A stretch of DNA of 64,000 bases from Cryptomeria japonica (taxonomy: Eukaryota > Streptophyta > Pinopsida > Cupressales > Cupressaceae), in assembly GCF_030272615.1 (NCBI RefSeq), contig NC_081411.1:185984449-186048448 (forward strand), given 5' to 3'. Below the pieces are notes generated by a model that saw only the letters and a program-made list of their open reading frames with translations, was not told where the DNA came from and did not search any database. Numbering within the stretch: the first letter of the stretch is position 1; the number at the start of each line of letters is the position of its first letter. The position numbers were made by a program, and so were the translations under genes. Of this stretch, positions 22,930 through 35,671 are shown in pieces.

Positions 22930-24760
22930 AGAGATGACATTCAAGGATAGAGCAGAAGTTCAAGCTATGGGACTACGACATATTCTATATGTGCCTGAGT
23001 TTCAGACGAACATGGAATTTCTGACTGCTTTAGCTGAGAGATGACACTCAGAGACATGCACGTTTCATTTGCCGATGGGTGAGATGATAGTCACCTTGGA
23101 GGATATGTATAGGATACTAAGGATACAGATCGATGATGAGTTAGTTCCTTACGATCAAGAGGGAGACAAAGATACATTAAGATGAGTGTTTTAGGATCCA
23201 GGACTAGAGATGAGGGGTGGACACGTGGCTTGGGATACCATGATAGTGATAGGATTGGCACTACCAGTGGTACTTGCAGGAGTGATCAGTGGGTTCCTTT
23301 ATCTGAACAGGGTAACATGAGGGTTGGATGTGGGATGGGGGAGGACTCTGGAGACATTGGTGACTGAGCACACTAGGTTTGCATAGGGATTGTGTCTATT
23401 GGCACATTTGTACTATGAGCTGCATCAGTTTGTATATCATGGATCAATAGGATTGGGATACAGAGTGACCTTGTTGCAGGTTTGGGCTTATGAGCATCTA
23501 CCGGTAACATGTCTGATACACTTTAGAGGCTAGCGACATGGGTGTAGCTATGTACATTTATATGATATGATTACATCACAGCCACAGATTGGGAGACTGG
23601 AGTATAGGCGCAGGGTTATCGATGAGATAGACAATGTGATATAGAGGTCGTACTTAGACTATGAGGAGTGGGAGGATGATGCAGTGGAGCTTCCATATGT
23701 ATTTCGGAGCATGTATATGATTGATCAGACACCATATACTATTGAGAGGAAATTGATAGATAGGGTGTGCAGGCAGTTTGGTAGGATATAGTGGATGCCA
23801 TGGGGTTCAGGGATGTATGCACGGATAGTGAGGGATCAAGTGCATTCAGGGCCATTGCTTTCTTATGGTCAGGTTGTACACAGATGATAGATATGGTTCT
23901 TGTGCCTTGTGATATATGGGCAGATGTGGAGGATGCAGGGATGGATGTAGAGTATACTACATATTGGGTAGAGAAGCCATTTCCATGACTGACGGATCCA
24001 GGGGAGCCGATAGAGGGAGACGGTGGAGGTGATGGAGATGATAGTGGAGATGGTAGAGGTAGGGGTGAACAGTAGAGATGGGCTGCAGTGGTAAAGAGGA
24101 GAGTGGCTCTGAGGGGAGAGGGCTAAGAGGAGAGATAGGCTTACATAGTGAGGGGTAGAGGTGGATTGCTTCTACAGGTGCTAGCAGCACAAGTTCTTAG
24201 ATAGGTACAGGCTTCTAGACAGGTATAGGGATAGGGAAAGGGGTAGGAGCAGCCATAGGAGCACCCACAGGGATAGGGTGAGGGGAGAGAGGACGATGAG
24301 CTACTATCCTTAAGGGAGATCTGTCGGGGATAGGAAGATGAGATCTAGGATCTAGAGAGGGAGATAGCTAGACTCAGGAGACAGCTGAGTGAGAGAGGGA
24401 TCATGCTATTTAGTACTATACGGAGCCTGAGACAACATTGAGGGCAGGGAGGTAGGGAGCAGAGGACATAGGGGCCGAATACGCCTATGTTCTATAGGCA
24501 GGGGAGGAGATAGGAAACTAGAGAGACCTGTACTATGGAGTGGTAACACTAGATCAGTAGGCTAGGAGCTTCTGGAGACCATCGCAAACGACAATGACAT
24601 CTAGAGGGAGAGACAAGAGATAGGCATCTAGCGGTGGGGTCATGGGTCTTCCACCACCACTAGATAGAGGGGGTGGGAGAGATGATCCTAGAGCAGGTCC
24701 TTCTAGGGCTTAGACTCCATCGAAGCCAGCTAGCTTCGAAGGAGGGAGTTCATCATAGCC
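22930..24760 (+). pseudogene. Antisense PMD (plant mobile domain) gene, main exon (element 2)
   Basis: On the strand opposite gag-pol, a decayed frame carries plant mobile domain landmarks: LTALAER followed by TGA (Trp in relatives), then HSETCTFHLPMGEMIV, TLEDMYRILR and LLAHLYYELHQFV. The C-terminal part is Gly/Arg/Glu-rich with repeated GATG and GGTAGAGG, as in element 1. Stops are frequent, several of them TAG for CAG. PMD proteins of the MAIL1/MAIN type act in silencing in host genomes, and the domain is also carried by transposons. This copy cannot be translated in full. Confidence 0.7.
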
Positions 24761-26440
24761 CTAGAGGGCTCCCTATGTATCAATTTTTGTACCATTTTTG
24801 TATGATGATGTAGACACCTTTGGGTGATTTTGTAACCATATGTCTTTTGACATCATTGTATCATGACACTTATGATTTTGATATATATGAGATGATTCAT
24901 CCTTGCGGAAGCTATATGCATGTGTACCTATGTGATGTATGTTTCTATGTGATGCTTATGATATGGATGCAAATATGTACATGAGGAAATGCAATATTTT
25001 GTTCTTTTATGTTTTTAATATGTTATGCCAATGTGAATGTATGAAATGAAGATAAATATGATAATGCAAATAACTATTTACATGATGAGAATGTAAAATA
25101 TGCTAACATGTGTTGTGTACAAGATGTGATGCAATTGTAATATCTATATGTATGTATGAAATGCTAATATGTGGTAATGTGGGTGCAAACTACATGAAAT
25201 GCATATTTTTGGTGTGTCATTATACTGAATCGTGTGATAGAAGGCTACACAGACTCAAGAAGGATGATGGAAGTCAATCAAGAAAGGGGGGTGAAATATA
25301 GAAGATATAGAATCGAAAGAACTTCTTGTGCTATTATCCTCATTGAGCTTTATTATGGCAAATAGGTTATGACAATCTAGATATATGTTCGACCCAGAAA
25401 GTCATTGTACCCGTTTGCATGGAAATCAGACAGTTGCAAACAAAGAATGGCCCTGTTCATACTAGACTCACAGTGTCCTCATATCCTTTGACAAGTCATA
25501 GCATTACTAAGAGACATTCCACAGATAGCAAAAGAAAAAGTAGGTGACGATACCCCATCCTCACCTTTCTAGTCAAAGATATCCCATAGATAAAATCTCT
25601 AGTCAGAGACATCCCAAAAAAGCTAAAAGACATGTCACCAAAAGATAAAATCAAAAGAAAACCAAGACTCAACACCAACATCCACTGTAGTCCTCAAGTT
25701 TAGTGTCTCTTGTCACTTGCATAAGTCTATTTATTTTGGTCACAATGTTTACTTTCACAAAAGGATAGATAGCACTGAACCATAATGTTGTCTGAGTCTA
25801 TTGAAAGATTTGATTTTTTGAAGCCCATTGTTGTTGTGTCTCATCTGAAACTGACTGAATCCATGAAAATGATACTTTATTGTGAAGAAGACGGAACTTT
25901 ATTGCAGATTGGTGATGCAAGTGTTGCTTTTATTATGGATTGTACCCCAATAGACTAAAGAAAACTGGATGAGATTGTACTCCTCGGAACGTGTGATGCT
26001 CTTAGTTCCACACCCATCACTAGACATAGGATTTTCCTTAGCCATAGATAGGAGCCGCTTTATTATGGATGGAAAGGGGTGAAAAGGAGGGATTATTATG
26101 AATGGATAACCAATCTTAGGTAGATCAATAACAAGCCATGATGGGAATGGGTAAGTTTATTATGGATGGATAGGTTGTGAGTATGTGCAAATTGAAAGGA
26201 TGAGGTTGAATACTAAAGGAGGGAGGAGAAATATCTCTACGCATGGTGCCAGTGACCCAGTTTTCACCATGGTACTTGCCCAGGGCGCCACCGAAGTGGT
26301 TTTCATCATTGGACGAAATGTTTTTCTTTACTTTTTTTTTTTTTTTTTGTGTCACAAGGTGCCTGTTTGCCAGGTTTTCACCAAGTAACGATTTTTTATT
26401 TTTATGATTTTTTTGTATTTTTGAATTAGGATATTCTGAA
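24761..26440. other. Non-coding spacer between antisense PMD gene and integrase (element 2)
   Basis: A TGATG/TATG-rich tract runs from 24880 to 25200, matched in type by 44640-44905 in element 1. Near 25500-25680 short related segments (CAAAGATATCCCATAGA, GAGACATCCCAAAAA) repeat. A 26-nt block at 26358-26383 is almost identical to 45769-45794 in element 1. No coding region is supported. Confidence 0.55.
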
Positions 26441-26700
26441 GAGCTATGTGTAAAACCTGTGAAGGTCCATGTTGTTGATAGGATCCTCCAAAGGTTCTCC
26501 CTCTGTGGTTGAGAGTTGATATGCACTAGATCCATAGGCTGTTGTAATGATGTAAGGACCAAGCCAATTTTGTTTGAACTTGCCCTTCTTCTCTCTGTCT
26601 TGCTGATTTTTAGGATTTTCTTTGAGAACTAAGTCACCCACCTCAAATATGTGAGGCTTTACCTTATGATTGTAGTTGTGTCTATCCTTGACTTAATGAT
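26441..26700 (-). pseudogene. Integrase C-terminal fragment (element 2)
   Basis: The frame reads VGDLVLKENPKNQQDREKKG, then NWLGPYIITT and a final DLHRFYT before the stop. This is the SH3-like C-terminal end of a Gypsy integrase and aligns with the 45887-46100 end of element 1. Upstream similarity stops at about 26700, where the internal deletion begins. Confidence 0.85.
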
Positions 26701-27647
26701 GTGTAGCTCAAGTGACTGTCTTCCTTGATAAAGGAACTGGGATAGAATTACTAGCATGTGGACTACACAAGCCCGTATGCATGTCACCTAAAGAAGTTTG
26801 GGCATCCCTGATAACAAACTCCTTCAAAGAAGTTCCATTAAAGGTCCATTGATGTGATGTATCACTAAAAGGGAATGGATGTGTGGAACAAGTGGATGAG
26901 TTATGAAGGCTTATGATTGCGAAAAGAAGTGAAAGTAGGATAGCATGATGGAGACTTAGGATCAACAAGTATGTTTTTTTACTTAAAATTGTAAAACTTT
27001 TGCCCCTAGTTATTTTGATATTAGGGGAGATTAAATCTTGTTCTTTTTTCTACATGGGAGTTTTATCCTTGACCTTGATTTTTACAGAGTCCAATAGCTT
27101 TTGATTTTGATTTGGACTGAAGGACTTTTCTTTATTTTTGACTTTTAGATTTTTCTTTTGAAAGCTTGATTTTTTTATCCCCAATGAGTAAGGGGTTTTT
27201 TTATTCTTGTTGATGCAAGTTTGGAAGTGGAGTGGAGATGGAATGAGTGGATGAAATGGTAAGGCTATGTGAGTTCTCAAGAGGGTTGGTAATACACTCA
27301 ATAGATTCTTCACTGGAACCACTCTTAGGACATTTGATATCAAGAGTTGCTTGCACCACTAGAGGAGATTTACATTCAGAGTTAGTAGCCACAACACTAG
27401 GTGGTTCACACCCAATTCCTTGGTTTTGCATACTGCTTGTATATTGTTCCTTATGACTGAATACCTTAGGAGATAGTGGGAGTTGATCAACATGAATGAT
27501 ATACTCACCACATCCCATGTCTTTAATCTTGAAATTTTCTTTGATCTCTGCTTGTTTTGATGTGAAAGCTTTCAAGGATTCAGGATCCACATATACTGAT
27601 GAAGTAGTAGCTTCTTGATTGACTGGGATTGTTATTTCTGATCTAGG
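26701..27647 (-). other. Spacer region of element 2 pol, partly open, function unknown
   Basis: Open frames at 27590-27201 (containing KIKDMGCGEY, like MQIKDQGMGEYSM in element 1), 27343-27050 and 26968-26708 show no conserved domain. The first aligns with the region between protease and reverse transcriptase of element 1. The rest is the remains of a deletion that removed the reverse transcriptase. Confidence 0.5.
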
Positions 27648-28030
27648 TCATAGATTATTGTAATATATGAATGGATTTGGGTCAGCTTTGATGGTCACTT
27701 CAACTCCATTGTGTGAAAACTTGATACATTGATGATATGTAGATGGTACTGCACTCATCTCATGAATCCATGGATGTCCTAGCAATATCTTGTATGTGAG
27801 ATCTAGATCAAGGACTTGACAAACTACATCCTTCGTTATTGGTCCAACTTTGAGAGGTAAAGTGACTATGCCTTTAAATGAACGCTCTTTGTCATCATAT
27901 GCTTTTATGGTGACTGAATGTGTAGAATTCACAGCCTTTTTAGATTATCCCAATTTTTTAAGAGTGTTCAATGTACAAATGTTTAGACCTGCTCCTCCAT
28001 CTATCAGGACTCATTTTATTCGATTTTTGT
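27648..28030 (-). pseudogene. Gypsy protease fragment (element 2)
   Basis: VLIDGGAGLNI at about 28010 is the retropepsin active-site motif in its DGG form. ILLGHPWIHEM and PSTYHQCIKF follow near 27780, as in element 1. One TAA in the middle breaks the frame. Confidence 0.8.
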
Positions 28031-28760
28031 GTAGGAAGGCTTCAATGTGTAAAGGTGCATTATGCGATTGGCTTATGGAGGCATTGCCAGCTTCAGTGAA
28101 TGTAAGAGAATGTGGAATAGAAAGGTATCCCACCATGGCTTGAAAATGGTCCATGTTCAGATCAGTAGGGACAAAAGTTTCTCTCAAATTTTTATCAAGA
28201 ATGGCTTTATATGTAGGGGATATGCGTAAAATTTTAAGGATGGAGATAAGCGCGGGTGTTTTCCCTAACTATTCTATAAGGTCATACTCAAGTTTGGCTA
28301 CTGAGGAAGAGGTGTTTTTAGCTGGAGCACGTTAAAAAGTGAATTTACCTCGATGAGTTGTGACATTGCATTCGGAGGTAAGTTCAGAAGAAGGTCCAAT
28401 GCCTTTTAGGACAACTTTAGGTCTTTGGGTAGAATTTTTAGGCGTTTTGTCCTTGATGATAATGGTAGAGACATAATTATCCATCTAAATGTGATTAACA
28501 GTTGAATCAAGTTACAGGATGCTCTGGTATAGTTGGTCTACTCATCTGTGGCTTTGGCTTTTCCCTTGTCATGTTTTGGGAATGGTTCTTTAAAGATTTC
28601 ATGTTCTTGGTTAGATGAGTGTCCCTCGATCTCAATGTCACCTCTATCAATAAGATCTTGTATGATGTTCTTCGGTCGATGACAATTTCCTATTTCATGG
28701 CCCTTTCTCTTGTGATATTCACAGTAGGGTCAATGCAAGAAGATGAGTCCACTTTTTGGC
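28031..28760 (-). pseudogene. Gag C-terminus of Gypsy element 2
   Basis: YCEYHKRKGHEIGNCHRPKN (near 28735-28680) is the Cys/His knuckle of this gag family, followed by IIQDLIDRGD. Element 1 has the equivalent YCDFHRNKGHRTNEC and IIQDMID. Several stops follow. Similarity ends by about 28840. Confidence 0.75.
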
Positions 28761-28840
28761 CAAAAAGTGGAAGTGTTTTCCTTGTTTTTCAGATTTTGTC
28801 TCATTTGAGCTTAAATTTTGAAACACTTAGAGATTGAATC

Positions 28841-29109
28841 TTGGAAAAAGTCAAGAATATAAAAGATAGCCCCCTGAGTGTACTTTTCAAATATGTAATT
28901 TATTTTAATACCCACATAATAAAAAATAACTTTTTGAATGGAGTTCTAAAAACTATGTTTTAAAAATGCTTGTTTCAGGACCATACCATGCATGTGAACG
29001 ACCCACACTTTTTGACGTAATTAAAATTATTTTCTCAAACTATTTTGGGAAATGGTTTGTAACACACTGAAGATTGATGAGCATATTTTTCTGTATTTTG
29101 TTTTCTAAT
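28841..29109. other. AT-rich junction sequence
   Basis: Short unassigned stretch between the broken 5' side of Gypsy element 2 and the left inverted repeat of the DNA transposon. No gene or target duplication could be recognised. Confidence 0.4.
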
Positions 29110-29757
29110 ATATTTTTTTTAATTAATTTTTTAATGGTCGTAATTATCTTTTTAAAAATTTGACGTGTACAACCCACATAATTTTATGCAAACTTAGCAT
29201 TTTTTGAATTTTTTTTTTTAAATACAAAATTTTTTTGTGTAGATTGATGACATATAAGTTTTTTTTCAAAATTCATTAAAATAAAAAAGTTATTAAATTA
29301 AGAAAATTGGTTAATATTTCAAATTTATGGACCTGATTTAGTATAAATTAAATGAAAAATAGTTAAAATAATCAATTTTTAAATAAATTTACATATTTAG
29401 AATCTAGACAGTATAATCTGAAATGGGTTTTAATTTGGTATAAAAATTCTCTGATTAGAGGCTCGTAAACTATTTGACAAGTTCATATTTGTGCTTTCAT
29501 TCATGGAGCTTTGAATTTGCAGGTTCATGTGTCAGGTGTGGCCATCCCAGGCCTATCCCGAGCCTAATCCTGAGGCAAGTGATGGGTTGTCGATTCAAAT
29601 TTTACAGAACGGGCCCCCGTTCCCGTTTATAAAACGAGGGCTCGTTCCATTTTTTGTCCGTTGGATTTAATAATGGGCCCCCATTTCTAAATAATCGTTA
29701 CTGTAAAAAAAAGATAGATTGCATCGATTTACCACACTATCATTGAAATCCCTACTA
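29110..29757 (+). repeat. Left terminal inverted repeat of the DNA transposon
   Basis: Matches 60399-61050 in inverted orientation with moderate divergence and few indels. The inner end is at ATTGAAATCC. It contains a GC-rich palindromic patch with ACGGGCCCCCGTT and GGGCCCCCATT (29595-29690) and long A/T runs near the outer end. It probably holds the promoter of the transposase gene, whose ATG is 107 bp inside it. Confidence 0.88.
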
Positions 29758-29863
29758 ACAAATATTTTTTACATCATTTGGCAGTACTTTTTAAATATTT
29801 TTTACATGATTTTTTGAAGAACTCAGTAAAAAGATATTATTTTTTGAAGAGGAGTTTGTAAAG

Positions 29864-32800
29864 ATGGGTTCTAAGCAATGTCAAAAGAAAAAAAAGAGGA
29901 CAATGACATCGGACGAAATTCAAGCACGAAGAGAGAAGGAGGCAAAACACCAAAGAGATCAAAGATCACAACAACGATAATTGAATAACACTTCTGGAGC
30001 ATCTAGTTCAGTGCCCGTTGTAGATGATACCATTGAAGACATCATGATGGATGCAAGAAATGTAGAACCACACAGGGGTATGACTGTTGATGCAAATTTT
30101 CATGTGGATGCGAATCCTGGTATGTTTTTAAATCCTGATGACTATGATGCCAATCAAATTGCTGATTTAAATGAAGCTGGATATAAATTTCATACACCAA
30201 TACGAAAAGAAATAAAAATTGAAAATATTACACCACCCTCTCTGAAAGAAAATGAATGTAATTTGTTTACTATTGATAGAAATGTGCTAGATAATCTTAA
30301 TGGGTTAGTTTCTTGGAGACAAATCAGAACACATGTGAACAGATTATATAAACATTTTTTCTATAATAAAAAGTTAGGATTCCAATGTCAATTAATGCTA
30401 CAATTAATAAAAATGTTAAAAATGCGTAAATTCATGAAAGAAATAAGTATTTATGCAAAACCAAAAAGAAAAGATGAATCATATAAGCAAGTTGTATCTA
30501 CTGTTGCCAGTGCCATCGATTCTATCGAAAAAACAAGTCGATCTAAACATAAAAATACAGCACCGAGACTTATAACGACTACTATAGTTGACAAAATGAT
30601 TGTTAGTAAGAGAATGTTAAGTGATATAAGTGGCTATTTGAACTTACATCGTAGAACCTTGTCAAGAGCGGCCAAAAGAAGAGACACAATTGAAATTGAT
30701 CCACTAAACCACTGTTGGAGTTTTAGTGGTAGACTTCAAAGGTCGGACATGAAATTAAATGATGAAACTAAACAATTAATTGTAAAATTTTGGCATGATA
30801 ACAGTAGAGTTTCATCAAATTCTAGAGATGTTTAAAAGTTAAGGGTGGGATCAAAAATTCATGATCCTCATCCAAAACATCTTCTTGACATTAATCAAAC
30901 TGAATTCTTTAAAAAATTTAGTGACGAATCTGTGTTAATGAATTTACGAATTAGTCAAAGATCATTTTAAAAATGCAAACCCTGGTATGTTAAAATCAAT
31001 AAACAAAGAATATCTTGTTGTTGTAAAACTCATGTTCAGTTTCATACTATTATGATGTTTTTCAATATATACGTTGTATGTTGCATGGTAATGATCTTGT
31101 GTAGGATTGTGGTGTTTATGTTCCACCTGAAACTATAAAAGATTTTATTGGAAGTTTATTTTGTAAACCACCTAATGAACAATTATTTCTTTCTAGTTCA
31201 TGCATTTATGGCCTTTGTAATTTATGTGGGAACTATTCTTCGATAGGTGAATGTTTCCATGAACATGCTTCATCTAAGTTTGGACAAAAAATGGTTGATG
31301 TTAGGAGATTTAAAAATATAGAATACCCTCTAAAGGATTGAAAGATGGGGAAACGTTTAAAATTGATTATAGAATAGAATAGTGTGAATGCATTTATTAG
31401 CGAGTTTAAAACTCTTATTGTCTCAAAATATGTGAAACATTCCCAACATGCCCGATGGCTTGATGGACAGTTTCGCATATGCAAGAACACATTTCCACTT
31501 GGAACAATAGTATCAGTTGTGGATTTTGCAGAAAATTATACTCTAAAACCACAAGGGGAAAATCAATCACAATACTACAACTTAGTGCAAGTGGCCATAT
31601 TTGTGCACATTATATATAGACATGACCATGACAGTACAGAAGATAACAGAAAAAAATTGAGGGAGTATCATTTCTGTGTTAGTGATACTCGATTACACTC
31701 TTCAAAGTTTGTTCAACATTGCTTCGAGGTATTTTATGATAATCTTAAGGAAAGAGAAATTGACATGAAACAACATATGATATGGTCAGATAACTGCACT
31801 GGACAATTAAAAAATGCAAGAATGTTTTATTGGCTATGCAAAGTTCACAAGATAACCAATGTCCAACATTTATGGAGTTTTTTTGAAGCGGGACATGGTA
31901 AGGGGGAACACGATGGAGCCGCTGCCTCTATAAAAAGAGCTCTTGCTAGAGAACAATTGAAATTCGAGGATGCAGTGAAATTCAGAGATGCTCATGCAGT
32001 TGTCAATTGGTGCAATTCAAAGTTGTCAAAAGGATCAACTGAAAACTCTGCAATTCGATGTTTCTTCTGGTTGATAGAGGAAGATAGTATTCCTATTCAG
32101 CATGATTGTAATACCATCATTGGATCAGCTAAATGGAATTCATTTAAGAGTTCTAATTCAAACACATGGACTATATTCACAAGGAAACTTCCTTGCTTTT
32201 GTCAGTTTTGTGTTTCTGGAGATTGGGAATTTTGTGAGAATAAAGAATGGGTTGAAGAATGGCAACAAAGATCATTGACACCCATAGATGCAAATGATCC
32301 GGATGAAAGAAATGATGAAGATATGGATCAAATGTTTGCATCAAATGACTATGATCACATTTCAGATCTTATACAACAAGGTAAAATTATTTTTGAAATT
32401 TGTTTTGATTTATTAAATAGTACATATTTATGAAATCTTACAATGTATATTTTTATTTTTATTTCTCATTAAATATTAAAATAAAATTGTTTTGTGCATA
32501 GGACATGTCTATGCTGTTGTTGCACCAGAGGACAATGAAGAGGGGACAGAGTATTGGTTGGCTCGATGTGTAAAGCCAAAACATAAGCTATCCACTCCTT
32601 GAGTAGATGATGATGGTTATGACTATCCAACAGGATCTGTGGTTATTGTTGGCACTTGGCTATGCAAATATCTAACAAGAAAGAATGGATTGCTCACATT
32701 TGAAGATTATGAATTAGAGAAGAAGATTATACATTACTCGCATTTGGTAGTGGCAACTAATATGAAATTGGATAGATATCATGGCAGGCCTGCTAATAAA

Positions 32801-32887
32801 CAATTATGGACTCTCTCTATGGAAGAGCATAAGACAATTATAGATTCTTTGCAAAAGAGAGAGGATGCAGACAGTATAACAGAATGA
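29864..32887 (+). pseudogene. DDE-type transposase gene of the DNA transposon
   Basis: The ATG at 29864 starts a Lys/Arg/Gln-rich N-terminus; a TAA at 29978 interrupts it and the frame goes on in phase to 30835. A Cys-rich segment (KPWYVKINKQRI then CCCKTHV, near 30980-31035; CIYGLCNLCG near 31205) looks zinc-binding. The core (31384-32380) has VVDFAENY, WSDNCTGQLKNA and GHGKGEHDGAAA..KR, which supply the likely catalytic acids. The last intron is 32381-32501 (GT-AG) and joins CAACAAG to GACATGTC. The last exon (32502-32887) adds a YWLARC and VVIVGTWLCKYL domain. The same motif order occurs in uncharacterised proteins of plants and animals that I recall but cannot name as a superfamily. In-frame stops (29978, 30833, 32601) make this copy inactive. 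Confidence 0.75.
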
Positions 32888-33488
32888 ATATCAAGTAAGT
32901 TATAATTTAAACCCTTAATCCACCTCCCTTTTAAAATTCATGATGCATATTATATATAGGATTTTAAATCATGCATCATAATTATAAAATCTAATCTAGT
33001 AAAATTTTGTTTCAGGTCTATCACAAGTAGAAGGTATCAATGAAAACAAAGTTATTTGTGCATACTTTATGTTTCATTTTGAATAATTACAAGTAAGTTA
33101 AATTTTTGTACCCTTAGGGCAAATCCCTTTGTATTTTAAATTCAATGTATCCTTATTATAAAAATTAATCATATATATTTATTTTTTCCAGGTCTCTTAG
33201 AGTAGACTTGGCCTCAATGACTACTATTGTTTGTGCATACTTTATGTTGTATTTTGAGAGATATAAATACTTATTATTATAATTTAAATAGACTATTTAT
33301 TTTATTTTAGATATGTCTTCTTGATTACATTTTTTGTACAATATAGATAAATGAGAGACTATTGGTCAAATTTATGAATGAGATAATTATGTTTTAATCA
33401 AGTTCTATTCATTATATTTGTTTTGATACTTTTTAATTTAGAATATGTTATTTAATTCTAAGATATGTTTCGATACTTAGTTCATGAT
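32888..33488. other. Transposon 3' spacer after the transposase gene
   Basis: AT-rich. It contains three short segments beginning AAGTAAGTTA..A or CAGGTCT (near 32890, 33017, 33090 and 33190), resembling repeated small intron and exon borders, with TTTGTGCATACTTTATGTT present twice (33055 and 33231). No open frame of use. Confidence 0.5.
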
Positions 33489-33493
33489 GTATT
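33489..33493. repeat. Target site duplication GTATT, left copy (Gypsy element 1)
   Basis: GTATT directly precedes the LTR start TGTATG. The same five bases follow the other LTR at 58645-58649. This fixes both ends of the element. Confidence 0.95.
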
Positions 33494-34662
33494 TGTATGT
33501 AGGAAAAGTGGGCGAATAAAACTTAATATGTGAAAATTTAGTTAAATTACTAGTCCACACATACACACAAGACTTCTTGGTGCAAGCTATGGAGTAACGT
33601 AGTATTACTCAGCTTCCCAAGGAGGGTCCCATGGTTCTCTATCTCACAATGTCCCTCAAACCAACGTTTTTGCTCTCAGATTACTGAGCAAAATGGTTTA
33701 GGGATGGCAAATATGAGAACGAGAGATGCTTCTTTAGATTTTAGTATGAGATGGATGTTAAGCTAGGCATGATTCTAAAATGCAATAATCTAAATGATAA
33801 GATGACAAGATTAGTATGAATACTATCTTAGCATACTATATTTAGTCTATGATTGAGCTAAAATGATAAATAAATTACTCTAAACATGCATATTTAGTCT
33901 AATTTTGATCTAAAGAGAGGCTAAATGATGAGCATAAAGATGATATGAAAGCTTGAAAGAATTTGAGCATAAGTGTGATGCTTCAAATTTGAAAGATGAT
34001 TGTTAAAAATGGAGGAATGAGATCTCTATTTATAGCACAAACAGGGCAATGGATGGTCAGGATTGAATGGTTTAATCAAGGGCCAAGTTTGAAAGTTGGG
34101 GATCCATGTGCACGATTTGCACCAATAAAATGGTGAAAAGTGTCAACATAGGATTGGGTTGAGAGAAGAGGTTGGAGGCATTAAAGGCCTCAGAAAACCT
34201 CATGGTTATCTAAAGGCTAAGGGTCAAGTCTAAATTAAGATTATCCACTGGATTAAGAGTTAATCCAAGGATAAACCTTTGTGCAAATGATTAAGAGATA
34301 ATCATGGTCAAAGCATTAATGCCCTGATGAGACCTTTGGGTTGGGTAGAGGTTGAGTCAAAACAAATGTTTTAACCATGTGGGAGGGTTTGAATTAACCA
34401 TTAATGGTTATTGGAGACTTTGGGGATTAAGTGGTTGAAGGTTGGAAGCCTTCAATGGTTTTCAAAGACTTTAAGGGTTTTGGTGGTTGAAGGTTGAAAA
34501 CCTTTAATGGTTATCCAAGACTTTGGGCCATTTGAGAAGTGACCTCCTTTTGCTTAGGGATGTGACAAAGTTTAGAGGAGGGTTAGATTAATTAGAATCA
34601 ATTAGAAGATTCTAGAAGGGATTAGGAAGGGGTTTGGGATTTTGCAAGTGGATGGGGGGTAA
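33494..34662 (-). repeat. 3' LTR of Gypsy element 1, first part
   Basis: Matches 57164-58330 of the other LTR with about 21 substitutions. It is interrupted at 34662, in a GGGGATAATAG context, by the Copia element. The last five bases (GGTAA) are the left target duplication of that insertion. Confidence 0.95.
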
Positions 34663-35547
34663 TGTTGGGAAAAATGGTGTCTCAACCTTGCATTTATGTG
34701 AGGTTACTATTTATAGTAAGTTTTCATTTGAGCACAAAATGGTGCGAAACTCTCCCTGAAGCTTCTGGTTGGCTAGATAAGCATTTTGGTAAAGTTGCGT
34801 TGCAAGGTCACAGCTAGTTTTGAAGATATTAAAGTTTTCGTCTTGGAGGGGTGCAATAAAATGTTTAAACTTAAATTTGGGGACTTTAGAGGCTCCGAAA
34901 CACCTTGAAAAGTGGCCGTAACCAGCTAAGTGGGTTACGAGGTGATAGAGCACTTCGTGAGCTTTCCGGCGCTTCAAACGGTTCGTCAATCGGACACCCG
35001 ATTCTCAAGTTATGGCCTCCGGAAGTTTGTACTCCTGAAATAAGAAAAATAATTTGTATCGGATACATAAATGAGCTGTAAAAGGGAGCGAAACGTGTTG
35101 ATGTGTGCTTTAACATGTCATAGAAGGGAGATAAGGTCGGCTACACCTTATTGGGTGGTTTTAGCCCATGGTTTTGTAATACCGTTTGACGGTTTCTTGT
35201 ATTGTATCTCCTATTTATGAGGTGTGTGAGATAGAGGTTGTGTGTAAGAGTCCTATGGCTATTGAGTTGCCTCTGAATCTCTGATTAACGGTACTCCTGT
35301 GAAGAGCTTGCTCTGCAAGTATTTTGTAATCTGTCTTTGATTGCTGAATAAAATATTGAGCTGCTTTTGGAGGGTGGGGTTTTTCTCCCGAAAGGGTTTT
35401 CCCCACGTAAATCACTGTGTTGTGGTATGATTGCTATTATATCTATTTCTATTTTCTGTAACTGTTGTAATGATCTGAAAAAGTTTTGCATTACCCTCCT
35501 CTCAAGGTTAGTGTAGGAAGTTGTTTCCGCTACTTAACTTCCTTACA
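34663..35547 (+). repeat. 5' LTR of Copia element 1
   Basis: Begins TGTTGGGAAAAATGG and ends CTTCCTTACA. Immediately followed by AG and the primer-binding site. Confidence 0.97.
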
Positions 35548-35549
35548 AG

Positions 35550-35562
35550 TGGTATCAGAGCC
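35550..35562 (+). promoter_or_regulatory. Primer-binding site of Copia element 1
   Basis: TGGTATCAGAGCC, complementary to the 3' end of initiator tRNA-Met, the usual primer of plant Copia elements. It lies two bases after the LTR. Confidence 0.95.
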
Positions 35563-35671
35563 TGATCACCTTTGGTTTCAATTGTGGGCAGTTGGGTTTT
35601 TTGAACTAATCCAGATTTGAGTGGGAGCTTGTGCAGATGACACTTTTTGATCTTGTTGCAGGAATATTCAG

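Larger units (their letters stand above)
20843..28840 (-). mobile_element. Ty3/Gypsy (Tat-type) element 2, truncated and internally deleted
   Basis: Sense strand is minus. From right to left it has a gag C-terminus, a protease, a spacer, an internal deletion that removes reverse transcriptase, RNase H and most of integrase, then the integrase C-terminus, an antisense PMD gene, the polypurine tract and the 3' LTR (21648-20843). The 5' LTR and 5' gag are missing beyond about 28840, just before the left end of the DNA transposon. Order and motifs match the complete element at 33494-58644, but the LTRs differ, so it is a related family. Confidence 0.85.

Noticed and set aside
22628..22940. Minus-strand frames with repeating HHKVLLSILV-type units
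   Set aside because: They translate the 41-bp tandem repeat in the intron of element 2; no start context, no domain.
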